From assembly GCF_001421715.1 (NCBI RefSeq), contig NZ_LMKP01000044.1:1-64000 (forward strand): a DNA stretch of 64,000 nucleotides. Reading direction: 5' to 3'. Both the position numbers and the translations under genes were made by a program. Source of the stretch: Sphingomonas sp. Leaf22. Lineage in GTDB: Bacteria > Pseudomonadota > Alphaproteobacteria > Sphingomonadales > Sphingomonadaceae. Below are positions 32,611-40,354 of the stretch, one piece after another; position 1 is the first letter of the stretch, and each line of letters starts with the position of its first letter. The notes under the pieces were generated by a model. The model had not been told where the DNA came from. It made no database searches and saw only the letters and a list, made by a program, of their open reading frames with translations.

Positions 32611-35010
32611 TCAGAAGTTGTAGTAGAGGCTGAGCACCGCCTGCCGCCGGTCGCCGGGCATCGCCCAGCCGCCGGTGACCGCGCCGGTCGTACCGTTCAC
32701 GTTGCTGCGGATACCGGTCAGATAGCGTTCGTCGGTGAAGTTCTGGACGTTCAGCTGCAAGGTCGCCCGCTCCGCGATCGTATAGGCGAGATAGGCCCGG
32801 TGGATCAGGTAATCGTCCGCGCGGAACTGCACGGGCTGGAACGCATTCGGCACGTTCAGCGCGATCGACCCCTGATAGGTCAGGCCATAGCCCAGTTCGA
32901 GCCCGAACGGCAGCTTGTAGGTCGTGAACAGCGACCCGGAATGTTCGGGTGTCTGCACCAGCGTCGCCCCTGCCTGCGGATCGCGGACACCGGCGTTCAG
33001 GTCCCGGTCGGATATCGACTGCCGCACCCCACCGTCGAGATAGGTGTAGTTGGCAAAGATCGTCCACGCCGGCAGGATCGATCCCGACAGTCCGACCGCG
33101 ATACCATCGACGCGCGCCCTGCCGTCCAGCACCTGCAACCCGGCGGGCAGTGCCGGATCGTTCGACGGCACCCGGTAATTGGTGCGTTCGTTGCGGAACA
33201 CGGCGGCGGTCACTTCCAGCTTGCGCCCGAACAGCGCGGCCTTCACCCCCGCCTCGATATTCTCGGCGGTTTCGGGGGCCACCGCGCACGGATCTGCGGC
33301 ACCGGCCGCGTTAGGCGTGGCCGACACCACGCCGCAACCCAGACGTACCGTCTGCGACGACGGCGTCTTCGACTTGCCGTAGCCGGCATAGATGCTGACC
33401 GCGTCAACCGGATGGAACACCACGCCGCCGCGATAGGAGAACAACCGTTCGTTCGAACGCTGCACCGCCTGCTGCGCCAGCGTCAACTGCGTGCTGCCCG
33501 GCGGAACGATCGCCAGCGGCAGGTTGCGGAACCGGGCGTCCTGCACTTCCCAGCGGACGCCGCCGTTCAGTTCGAACCAGCGGTTCAGCTCCAGCGTGTC
33601 GAACGCATAGACGGCAAGGTTCTGCGTTTCCGCTCGCGCCTGCGCCGTGACCGTCAGGTTGACCGGCCCGGTCCAGCGCGTGTCGGGATTGGCGATGGAC
33701 AGGTCGGGAGGCGTCACCGCGACACCGGCCGCGGTACGCAACAGGCTGCCGCTGGTGATGTGATAGCTTTCGATTCCGCCCGACACGCCGATATTGGCGA
33801 CGTTGCGCAAACCGCCCTTTTCGCCGGCCTCATGCCGCAGGTCGACCTGATCGTAGAGCAGGTCGTTGACCTGGTCGCGCGACAGCCCGCGCGGTCCCGA
33901 CGGCCGCCAGTTGCCCCGCGCGAGGCCGGTCGGACAGGCGATGCCGACGGTCGCCGCCGCATTCGCGCCGACCGGCTGCAACCCGGTGGTGGACAGGCAA
34001 TAGGTGCCCTGCGGCGCGCTGGTGACGCTGTCCTGCGCGACCCGCTGCCACCGGATCAGGTTGCGTACCGAAAGCTGGTCGTCGATCGCATGGCGGAACG
34101 TCGCGGTGAAGCGGTCGACCGTCTGGTCCTGCCGATCCAGATTGGCGATGCCGTAATAATCGGCGCGATCGACACCGGGCAGCACGCCGCCGCCGATCGG
34201 ACTCTGGAAATACGGCACGCCATATAGCGGCGTGTTGCGGTCTTCCTGATGGACATAGGCGAGCGTGAGGCTGGTCGGACCGCCGATGCCGATCGTCACC
34301 GACGGCGCGATGCCCCAGCGTTCGAATTTCTCGACGTCACGGCCGGGCACGCCGTTATGGTGATAGGCCCCGGTCAGCCGCACCGCGACCAGATCGGACA
34401 CGCGCTTGTTCGCATCGATCGACGCGCGGTAATAATCGTCGGTACCGACCGATGCCTGCACGATCGACAGGTCCTGCACGCCCGGCACCTTCGATACCAG
34501 ATTGATCGTGCCGCCGACCGATCCCGATCCGTTGAAGACGGTGTTCGCGCCGTTATAGACCTCGATCTGTTGCAGGTTGAACGGGTCGGTCCGGCTATAT
34601 TGGGCGGAATCGCGTACGCCGTCGACGGTGATGTCGTTCGCGGCCGAATACCCGCGCAGGTTGATCGAATCGCCATAGCCGCCGCCACCTTCGCCGGCAC
34701 CGAAGGTGATGCCGGGAATGGTCTGGAGCGCGTCGCGCAGCGTCTGCAAATTCTGTTTGCGGATCGTCTGGTCGTTCAGGACCGTGATCGTCTGGGGCGT
34801 GTCGCGCAGCGCCGACGTCGCCTTCGGGCTTTCCACCTTCGCATCCGCAGCTTTTTGTCCATTCACGACGATCACGTCGCGATCGTCGACATGGTCCTGC
34901 GCCGTGATCGGTGCCGCCACCGGACGCACGTCCTTTTCCGCCGCCAGCGCCGGCGCGGTGGCGATGAACCCGACGCAGGTCATTGCGAGAAAGCTAGTCT
35001 TTTCGATCAT
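32611..35010 (-). CDS. TonB-dependent siderophore receptor (Fiu/PiuA-like)
   Basis: A 799-residue TBDR of the catecholate-siderophore group paired with PiuC in many bacteria. The signal peptide ends near APALAAE, and the TonB box is around DRDVIVVNGQ. The plug has SALRDTPQTITVLNDQTIRKQNLQTLRDALQTIPGITFGAGEGGGGYGDSINLRGYSAANDITVDGVRDSAQYSRTDPFNLQQIEVYNGAN, the Fiu/PiuA signature. The 22-strand barrel ends in LSLYYNF with a terminal aromatic. I chose the ATG at 35010 (after GGGGGAC) because the signal peptide begins there. A Fur-box-like site lies 48 bp upstream. It leads the flavin/iron operon. Confidence 0.94.
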   Translation of the reverse strand: MIEKTSFLAMTCVGFIATAPALAAEKDVRPVAAPITAQDHVDDRDVIVVNGQKAADAKVESPKATSALRDTPQTITVLNDQTIRKQNLQTLRDALQTIPGITFGAGEGGGGYGDSINLRGYSAANDITVDGVRDSAQYSRTDPFNLQQIEVYNGANTVFNGSGSVGGTINLVSKVPGVQDLSIVQASVGTDDYYRASIDANKRVSDLVAVRLTGAYHHNGVPGRDVEKFERWGIAPSVTIGIGGPTSLTLAYVHQEDRNTPLYGVPYFQSPIGGGVLPGVDRADYYGIANLDRQDQTVDRFTATFRHAIDDQLSVRNLIRWQRVAQDSVTSAPQGTYCLSTTGLQPVGANAAATVGIACPTGLARGNWRPSGPRGLSRDQVNDLLYDQVDLRHEAGEKGGLRNVANIGVSGGIESYHITSGSLLRTAAGVAVTPPDLSIANPDTRWTGPVNLTVTAQARAETQNLAVYAFDTLELNRWFELNGGVRWEVQDARFRNLPLAIVPPGSTQLTLAQQAVQRSNERLFSYRGGVVFHPVDAVSIYAGYGKSKTPSSQTVRLGCGVVSATPNAAGAADPCAVAPETAENIEAGVKAALFGRKLEVTAAVFRNERTNYRVPSNDPALPAGLQVLDGRARVDGIAVGLSGSILPAWTIFANYTYLDGGVRQSISDRDLNAGVRDPQAGATLVQTPEHSGSLFTTYKLPFGLELGYGLTYQGSIALNVPNAFQPVQFRADDYLIHRAYLAYTIAERATLQLNVQNFTDERYLTGIRSNVNGTTGAVTGGWAMPGDRRQAVLSLYYNF

Positions 35011-35057
35011 GTCGTCCCCCTGTTGGACGACGCAGCTATTGCGAGTAAGTCGCAGAG

Positions 35058-35084
35058 TCAATGCTAATGAGAGCCATTCTTATG
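35058..35084 (-). promoter_or_regulatory. Fur-box-like site before siderophore receptor
   Basis: On the minus strand the stretch reads AAGAATGGCTCTCATTAGC followed by ATTGA, with AATG/CATT inverted elements and the AGAATG and CTCATTAG halves typical of Fur boxes. It lies 48-74 bp upstream of the receptor ATG, where a promoter is expected. Iron repression also fits the gene content. Confidence 0.55.
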
Positions 35085-35134
35085 GCACGCTGCCTGTGCG
35101 CCTTCATGGCTCGCTGCCGACGACCCGCTCCCGG

Positions 35135-36163
35135 TCAACCCGTCAATTCCCTGCGAACGATCGCCGCCCCGGCCCCCAGTGCCTTCAGCTTGCCCTGTGC
35201 GACGCTGCGCGACAGCGGGGCCATCCCGCAATTGGTGGCGGGATAGAGCTTGTCGGCATCGACGAAGCGCAACGCGTTGCGCAGCGTGTCGGCGACCTGT
35301 TCGGGCGTTTCGATCGTATCGGTCGCGACGTCGATCGCGCCGACCATCACCTTCTTGCCGCGGACCAGTTCGATCAGGTCCATCGGCACGCGCGAATTCT
35401 GGCACTCGAGCGAGATGATATCGATCGTCGACTTCTGGAGGTTGGGGAAGGTTTCCTCATACTGGCGCCATTCGGAGCCGAGCGTCTTCTTCCAGTCGGT
35501 ATTCGCCTTGATGCCATAGCCGTAGCAGATGTGAACGGCGCTCTCGGCCGTCAGTCCTTCGGCCGCACGCTCCAGCGCGGCGATGCCCCAGTCATTGGCT
35601 TCGTCGAAGAAGACGTTGAACGCGGGTTCGTCGAACTGGATGATGTCGACGCCGGCCGCCGCCAGTTCGCGGGCTTCCTCGTTCAGGATGCAGGCAAATT
35701 CCCATGCCAGCTTCTCGCGGCTCCGATAATGCGCGTCATACAGGGTATCGATCATCGTCATCGGTCCCGGCAGCGTCCATTTGATCGGCTGCTCGGTCTG
35801 CGCACGCAGGAAACGGGCGTCGTCGACGAAGACCGGTTTCGGTCGCGAGACGGCCCCGACGACCGTCGGCACGCTGGCGTCATAGCGGTTGCGGATGCGC
35901 ACCGTCTCGCGCTTCTCGAAATCGACACCGGCCAGATGCTCGATGAAGGTCGTGACGAAATGCTGGCGCGTCTGTTCGCCGTCCCCCAGAATGTCGATCC
36001 CCGCCTGCCGCTGATCGTCGACCGCCAGACGCAAGGCGTCCTGCTTGCCCGCGATCAGTTCGTCGCCCTCCAGTTTCCACGGCGACCACAGGGTCTCGGG
36101 CCGGGCGAGCCACGAAGGCTTGGGCAGGCTGCCCGCGGTGGTCGTCGGCAACAGGGTCGTCAT
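35135..36163 (-). CDS. mesD: Folate-independent methionine synthase MesD (core-MetE)
   Basis: A 342-residue protein matching only the C-terminal catalytic half of cobalamin-independent methionine synthase (MetE). The zinc site is complete: His211 and Cys213 (VHICYG), Glu253 (SLECQNS) and Cys312 (ATNCGM). Substrate-pocket stretches are AGSLPKP, WTLPGPMTM and IIQFDEPAF. It lacks the N-terminal MetE domain that binds folate. Together with the adjacent DUF1852 gene this identifies the MesD family: methionine synthases of aerobic bacteria that need the DUF1852 partner MesX and oxygen, with an unidentified non-folate methyl donor. It follows mesX by 28 bp. The B12 riboswitch upstream controls both. 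Confidence 0.92.
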   Translation of the reverse strand: MTTLLPTTTAGSLPKPSWLARPETLWSPWKLEGDELIAGKQDALRLAVDDQRQAGIDILGDGEQTRQHFVTTFIEHLAGVDFEKRETVRIRNRYDASVPTVVGAVSRPKPVFVDDARFLRAQTEQPIKWTLPGPMTMIDTLYDAHYRSREKLAWEFACILNEEARELAAAGVDIIQFDEPAFNVFFDEANDWGIAALERAAEGLTAESAVHICYGYGIKANTDWKKTLGSEWRQYEETFPNLQKSTIDIISLECQNSRVPMDLIELVRGKKVMVGAIDVATDTIETPEQVADTLRNALRFVDADKLYPATNCGMAPLSRSVAQGKLKALGAGAAIVRRELTG

Positions 36164-36191
36164 GATGCAAAATCCTTCGGGTAGCGGGGAA

Positions 36192-37169
36192 TCACAGGCC
36201 GCAGGTCGCGGACCAAAGCCGGAGCGCCGCGCCATGCGGCTTGATGACATGCTCCTCGGCGAACTTGCCCTGCCGGGCGGCGAGCCGGCTGCGCTCCTCG
36301 CGATCATAGACGATGCGGGTCAGCGAATAGTCCTGGTAGGTCAGGCTCGGCCGATATTGCGCGGCGGCGACCGAATTGGCGTTGTAGATCTCCGGCCGAT
36401 AGATCTTCTGAAAGGTTTCCATCGTGGCGATCGTGCTGGCCAGTTCGAGGTTGGTGTAATCGCTGACCAGATCGCCGATATGATAGAAGGCCAGCGGCGC
36501 GACGCCGTGCGGCGGCATGAAATAGCGCACCGTCATGCCCATCTTCGCGAAATAGGCGTCGGTGGCCGAGGCGCGGTCGGTTCGATACTCCAGCCCGAGG
36601 ATCGGATGCGTGTTGGCGGTCCGGTGATAGACTTCCTTGCTCGACACGCTCAGGCAGATGACCGGGGCCTTGCGGAAACGGTCGCGATAGGCGCTGGAAC
36701 CGACGAACTGCCGGAACAGATTGCCGTGCAGATCGCCGAACCCCTCGGGCGCGCCGCCGCCCCCGGCCCGGAGGTGATCGGGCAGGACGACGCTGAAGTC
36801 ATAGTCGCGGACATAGGAGGAGAAGTTGTTGCCGACCATGCCGTCGGTCCGCTCGTCGCGGGTCCGGTCGACGACGACGGTGTGCAGGATCTCGATCAGC
36901 GGAAAGGGTTCGGCGTCCTCGCCGGTCCGGAGCGCGGCCGAAACGATGGTCAGCTCCAGCGTATAGCGATCCCCGGTGGGATTGTCCCAATGCATCAGCG
37001 CGTTGAAGCGATGGTCGATCATCGCCAGCGTGTTGCGCAGATTATCCCGGCGGCTGTCCCCCCGCGCGAGATTGGCGAAGTTGGTGGTGATGCGCGTGTT
37101 GTCGGCCGGACGATATTCTTCGTCGAACGCGATGCTGCCGAGCGTGAACGTGAAGCCGCTATTCGTCAT
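36192..37169 (-). CDS. mesX: DUF1852 protein MesX, partner of MesD
   Basis: A 325-residue protein of family DUF1852. Conserved stretches are FTFTLGSIAFDEEYRPADNTRITTNFANLARG, RRDNLRNTLAMIDHRFNALMHWDNP, RYTLELTIVSAAL, MVGNNFSSYVRDYDFSVVLPDHL, SSKEVYHRTANTHPILGLEY, YFAKMGMTVRYFMPPHGVAPLAFYHIGDLVSDY and YRPEIYNANS. Genetics in other bacteria show MesX is required for MesD-dependent methionine synthesis and suggest it works with oxygen; its chemistry is unknown. The several His, Asp and Glu residues could bind a metal, but I cannot place a known fold. It is first in the riboswitch-controlled operon. The ATG has only a weak ribosome site (GGGTTGAG). Confidence 0.92.
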   Translation of the reverse strand: MTNSGFTFTLGSIAFDEEYRPADNTRITTNFANLARGDSRRDNLRNTLAMIDHRFNALMHWDNPTGDRYTLELTIVSAALRTGEDAEPFPLIEILHTVVVDRTRDERTDGMVGNNFSSYVRDYDFSVVLPDHLRAGGGGAPEGFGDLHGNLFRQFVGSSAYRDRFRKAPVICLSVSSKEVYHRTANTHPILGLEYRTDRASATDAYFAKMGMTVRYFMPPHGVAPLAFYHIGDLVSDYTNLELASTIATMETFQKIYRPEIYNANSVAAAQYRPSLTYQDYSLTRIVYDREERSRLAARQGKFAEEHVIKPHGAALRLWSATCGL

Positions 37170-37309
37170 GACTCAACCCAGGCTTTGCGGGCGGGAGGTC
37201 TGGCGAAAGCGCGCGGGATACGGACGGGCCGGAACGGCATCACGCCACGGACCGTCGCATCAAGCGCGATCCACCGGAGGAACCCCCGTCCGAGGAACGT
37301 TATGGCGTC

Positions 37310-37500
37310 GAAAGGCAGGTCTCCTGGCTCACGGGTCGCTGCGGTGGCTCCGGCCTTCCCAGGCTCCTTGCGGGAACCCAGTGACACGAAATGGAGCCGC
37401 CGCTCGCCGCTTACAGTTGCGGGGGCAGCGCCGGATTCTGCCCCGAAGGGCACCACCGGCTTCCCGTCTTAGCCCCATCACCACGCCTGGGATGGGGAAC
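37310..37500 (-). promoter_or_regulatory. Cobalamin (adenosylcobalamin) riboswitch
   Basis: Read on the minus strand, the canonical order is present. GGGAAGCCGGTGGTGC (near 37466) comes first, then the B12 box with CCCCCGCAACTGTAAGCGG (37426-37408), GTCACTGGG (near 37382), GGGAAGGCCGGAGCC (near 37360), and the 3' arm GTGAGCCAGGAGACCTGCC (37332-37314). About 140 nt of leader remain before mesX for the expression platform. With B12 present it should shut off mesX-mesD, because a B12-dependent methionine synthase can then take over. Confidence 0.94.
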
Positions 37501-37545
37501 CTCGACGCGGGCGTTCAACACCATCGGGCCGACCCTGTCAATGAC

Positions 37546-37567
37546 GATATAAAGATATCTTTATATC
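37546..37567. promoter_or_regulatory. 22-bp perfect palindrome at the mesXD promoter
   Basis: The half-site GATATAAAGAT is followed directly by its exact inverse ATCTTTATATC. It is AT-rich in GC-rich surroundings and sits just upstream of the riboswitch, where the mesXD promoter must be. The form (ATAAAGATATCTTTAT core) resembles, from memory, sites of ArsR-type methionine regulators of the SahR group, which respond to S-adenosylhomocysteine. No such regulator gene is in the window. Confidence 0.65.
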
Positions 37568-37794
37568 ACGACTTCGCTCGCGGAGCGAAGACGGGTACGG
37601 CGACGGTCGGTGCTGCGGGCAATGCCGAAACATCCGATCGACAGGAGCCCGATTGCCCGCAACGCTGCAGCGTTCAACCGCGGGGTTGCACGAGATTCGA
37701 CGTAAACGGGCAGCAGGTCATGGCGGGCCGACACCCGCCATGCTGCTCCTGTATACCGGCCATTCGTTCGGGAACGCCGCCGTATCCGGCCGCA
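37568..37794. other. Intergenic with hairpins, no gene
   Basis: Between the mesXD promoter and the end of the next TBDR (which reads toward it). It contains a perfect hairpin CTTCGCTC-GCG-GAGCGAAG at 37572-37590 and, near 37719-37742, CATGGCGGG-CCGACA-CCCGCCATG, a likely terminator for the TBDR. A GCGGGCAAT / ATTGCCCGC pair flanks about 37616-37663. No coding sequence is recognised. Confidence 0.6.
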
Positions 37795-40182
37795 TCACAA
37801 GCGTGTGCGCAGGGTGATGCCATAGGTTCGCGGGTCACCCAGCGTACCGGCAATTGCGCCGGTGTTGGCGGCGGAGCGTGACAGGAAATACGTCTCGTCG
37901 GTCACGTTGCGACCCCATAGTTGGATATCGAACAGCCCGTCCCCGGTGCGAAACCCGAAGCGCAGGTTCACCAGGTCATAGGCCGGGATCACCGAGTAGC
38001 GGCTGAGACTGGCGGTGGTGTTGGTGTTCGAGCGATAACTGTAATCGCTGCCGAAATAGACCTCCCCGCCCCGCCCGGCCATATTGGCGATCGGTGCGCG
38101 GACCTCGCCGCCCGCCGATGCTGCCCATTCCGAAACGCCCGGCAATCGCTGCCCCGACAGGTCGCACAATGTCCGCCCGGTGATCTCGATCGGGCAGGGC
38201 GCATTGGCGTAGGAGATATAGCGCGCATCGTCATAGGTGCCCGATGCGTAGAGCGTCAGCCACCGCGTCGGCGTCGCGCGCACATCCCCCTCGAACCCGC
38301 GCGTGCGGACCTTGGCGGCGTTGGTGAAGAAGCTGACGCCGTTGCGTTCGATATCGATGATCGTCGTCTGATAGTCTTTCACATCGGTCCAGAAGGCGGC
38401 GGCATTGGCGGTCAGCCGCCCGCCGAACCACGTCGTCTTCACGCCTGCTTCGTAGCTGTCGATCGTCTCGGGCGCGATCACCGGATTGGCGGCGAACTGC
38501 CCGGTGGTGGTGATGTTGGCGAGGTTCAGCCCGCCGAACTTGTTGCCGCGTGCATAGGTGACATAGCCGAGTACCGGCTCGGCGACCTTCCACGACAGCG
38601 TCGCCTGTCCCGACAGCCGCCCTTCCCTGGTTTCCGCGTCATAGCGATTGGCGATGCCGTAGCGCGACCGGATCGTCTGTGCCGCCGCCTGCTGCGCCGC
38701 GGTCAGCCCGGCCAGCGACCGCCCGGTCGCGACCTGATCGAAATACCCGGTCTTGGCCTCATAGGTATAGCGCAGCCCGGTGGTCAGATCGACGCCCGGC
38801 ACGACATGCCATGTCGTCTGCGCGAACGCGGCATAGCTGTCGGTCACCGGCCGCGACTGGCTGACGACATTATACTCGTTCAGCGCCGCTGCGCCGACCG
38901 CGGCATTGGTGGTCGGCGGCAGGAACCAGTCGGCGGCACGGGTCCCGTAGCGGTTGACCGCCTCGGCGCGGATCGACTGGTAGAGATAATAGAGGCCCGC
39001 GACATAATCGACCGGCCGGTCGCCGTTCGACGCGATGCGCAGTTCCTGGCTGACCTGTCGCTGCTCGTTGCTCTGGTGGAAATCGGCCCCGGCATCGATG
39101 CTGGTGCTGTCGCCGTCGTTATGCGGATACCAGTTCCACGCGCGATAGGCGGTGACCGACGTCAGCGTCGCCGCACCCAGATCGAGATCGGCGGTCAGGT
39201 TGATACCATGCTGGTTCATCGCATAGCGCGGATTGGCATCGACATCGGTGGTGCGCAGCTTCGGGTTGGCCGGCACCGGCGTGTAGCCCAGCCGCGCGGC
39301 ACGGTCGTAATAGTTGTTCGCGAAGTTGGTGCCGTTGTCATAGCTGCGGATCGCGCCCAGCAGGATCGTGCCGGCGGTGAACGAACGCTGCCGCCCCCAA
39401 TCGCCGATCAGCCGCAGCGTCAGCGCGTCGGTCGGTTTGTACAGCAGCTGTCCGCGCAGATTCAGGTCGTGGAAATCCTGTCCCAGCCGTCCGTCGAAGC
39501 GGTTCGGGGTAAAGCCGTCGCGATCGGTCTTCGACACGAACAGCCGCGCGGCAAGGCTGTCGGTGATCGGTCCCGAGACATAGGCATGCAACTGGCGGAA
39601 CCCGACATTGCCGAGCGACACGTCGCCGCCCGCCTCGGGTTCGAACGTCGGGGCCTTGGTCGTGACGACCACCGCACCGGCCGAGGTATTCTTGCCGAAC
39701 AGCGTCCCCTGCGGCCCGCGCAGCACCTCGATCCGCTCCAGATCGGCAAGGTCGAACACCGTTTGTCCGGGCCGCGCCAGATAGACGCCATCGACATAGA
39801 CGCCGACCGCCGGCTCCAGCCCGTCATTATACACCGCGACATTGTTGCCGAGACCGCGGATGTTGATGCTGGTGTTGCGCGGGTTGGTATTGGTGACGAC
39901 CAGGCTGGGGGTCAGCTGTTGCAGGTCGCGCAAATTATAGGTCCGCGTCGCCTCGATCTGCGCCGCCCCGAACGCGTTGATCGCGATCGGCACGTCCTGA
40001 CTGCGTTCGGCGCGGCGGCGTGCGGTGACGACGATATCCTCGCCGCCTGCCGCTGCCTTGGGTGCCTCGGTGTCGACTTCGTCGGGCGTCGGCACCGGAT
40101 CGGCGGCAAAAGCGGGGGTGGCGAACAGGGCGGCACCGGCGAACAGCGACAGGCGGCGGGCGCGGGCAGGCGGAATCGGCAT
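37795..40182 (-). CDS. TonB-dependent receptor, catecholate/organic type
   Basis: A 795-residue TBDR of the common sphingomonad type. The signal peptide ends at ATPAFAA and the TonB box is GGEDIVVTARRR. The plug carries ERSQDVPIAINAFGAAQIEATRTYNLRDLQQLTPSLVVTNTNPRNTSINIRGLGNN and FDLADLERIEVLRGPQGTLFGKNTSAGAVVVTTKAP, which is this subfamily's signature. The barrel ends RTYGITLRTRL. The ATG at 40182 follows CGAAGGACC and starts the leader. It is divergent from the sulfatase gene with 172 bp between, so it may import a sulfated compound released or trimmed by that enzyme. The substrate is inference only. Confidence 0.92.
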   Translation of the reverse strand: MPIPPARARRLSLFAGAALFATPAFAADPVPTPDEVDTEAPKAAAGGEDIVVTARRRAERSQDVPIAINAFGAAQIEATRTYNLRDLQQLTPSLVVTNTNPRNTSINIRGLGNNVAVYNDGLEPAVGVYVDGVYLARPGQTVFDLADLERIEVLRGPQGTLFGKNTSAGAVVVTTKAPTFEPEAGGDVSLGNVGFRQLHAYVSGPITDSLAARLFVSKTDRDGFTPNRFDGRLGQDFHDLNLRGQLLYKPTDALTLRLIGDWGRQRSFTAGTILLGAIRSYDNGTNFANNYYDRAARLGYTPVPANPKLRTTDVDANPRYAMNQHGINLTADLDLGAATLTSVTAYRAWNWYPHNDGDSTSIDAGADFHQSNEQRQVSQELRIASNGDRPVDYVAGLYYLYQSIRAEAVNRYGTRAADWFLPPTTNAAVGAAALNEYNVVSQSRPVTDSYAAFAQTTWHVVPGVDLTTGLRYTYEAKTGYFDQVATGRSLAGLTAAQQAAAQTIRSRYGIANRYDAETREGRLSGQATLSWKVAEPVLGYVTYARGNKFGGLNLANITTTGQFAANPVIAPETIDSYEAGVKTTWFGGRLTANAAAFWTDVKDYQTTIIDIERNGVSFFTNAAKVRTRGFEGDVRATPTRWLTLYASGTYDDARYISYANAPCPIEITGRTLCDLSGQRLPGVSEWAASAGGEVRAPIANMAGRGGEVYFGSDYSYRSNTNTTASLSRYSVIPAYDLVNLRFGFRTGDGLFDIQLWGRNVTDETYFLSRSAANTGAIAGTLGDPRTYGITLRTRL

Positions 40183-40354
40183 CGATGGTCCTTCGTCGAA
40201 TGGCGGCGGCACCCGCCGGACCGCCACTGGCTAGAATAGGGACGCCACCAAAACGAACGCACTTATTCCCATCGATCTGATATATATTCTTTATTGTTGC
40301 ATTTCGCGTGGGAGCTATGCCGGGCATGTAACCTTCGCCACCTTCGGAGACCCC

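Noticed and set aside
32284..34227. A 647-codon plus-strand frame opposite the siderophore receptor
   Set aside because: Antisense shadow of a clear TBDR; no start context and no recognisable domain.
37310..37500. A regulatory RNA read on the plus strand toward the TBDR/sulfatase side
   Set aside because: The cobalamin riboswitch elements are in correct order only on the minus strand, toward mesX.
37921..40239. A 772-codon plus-strand frame opposite the TBDR at 37795-40182
   Set aside because: Antisense shadow; the receptor strand has signal peptide, TonB box, plug and terminal aromatic, the other has none.
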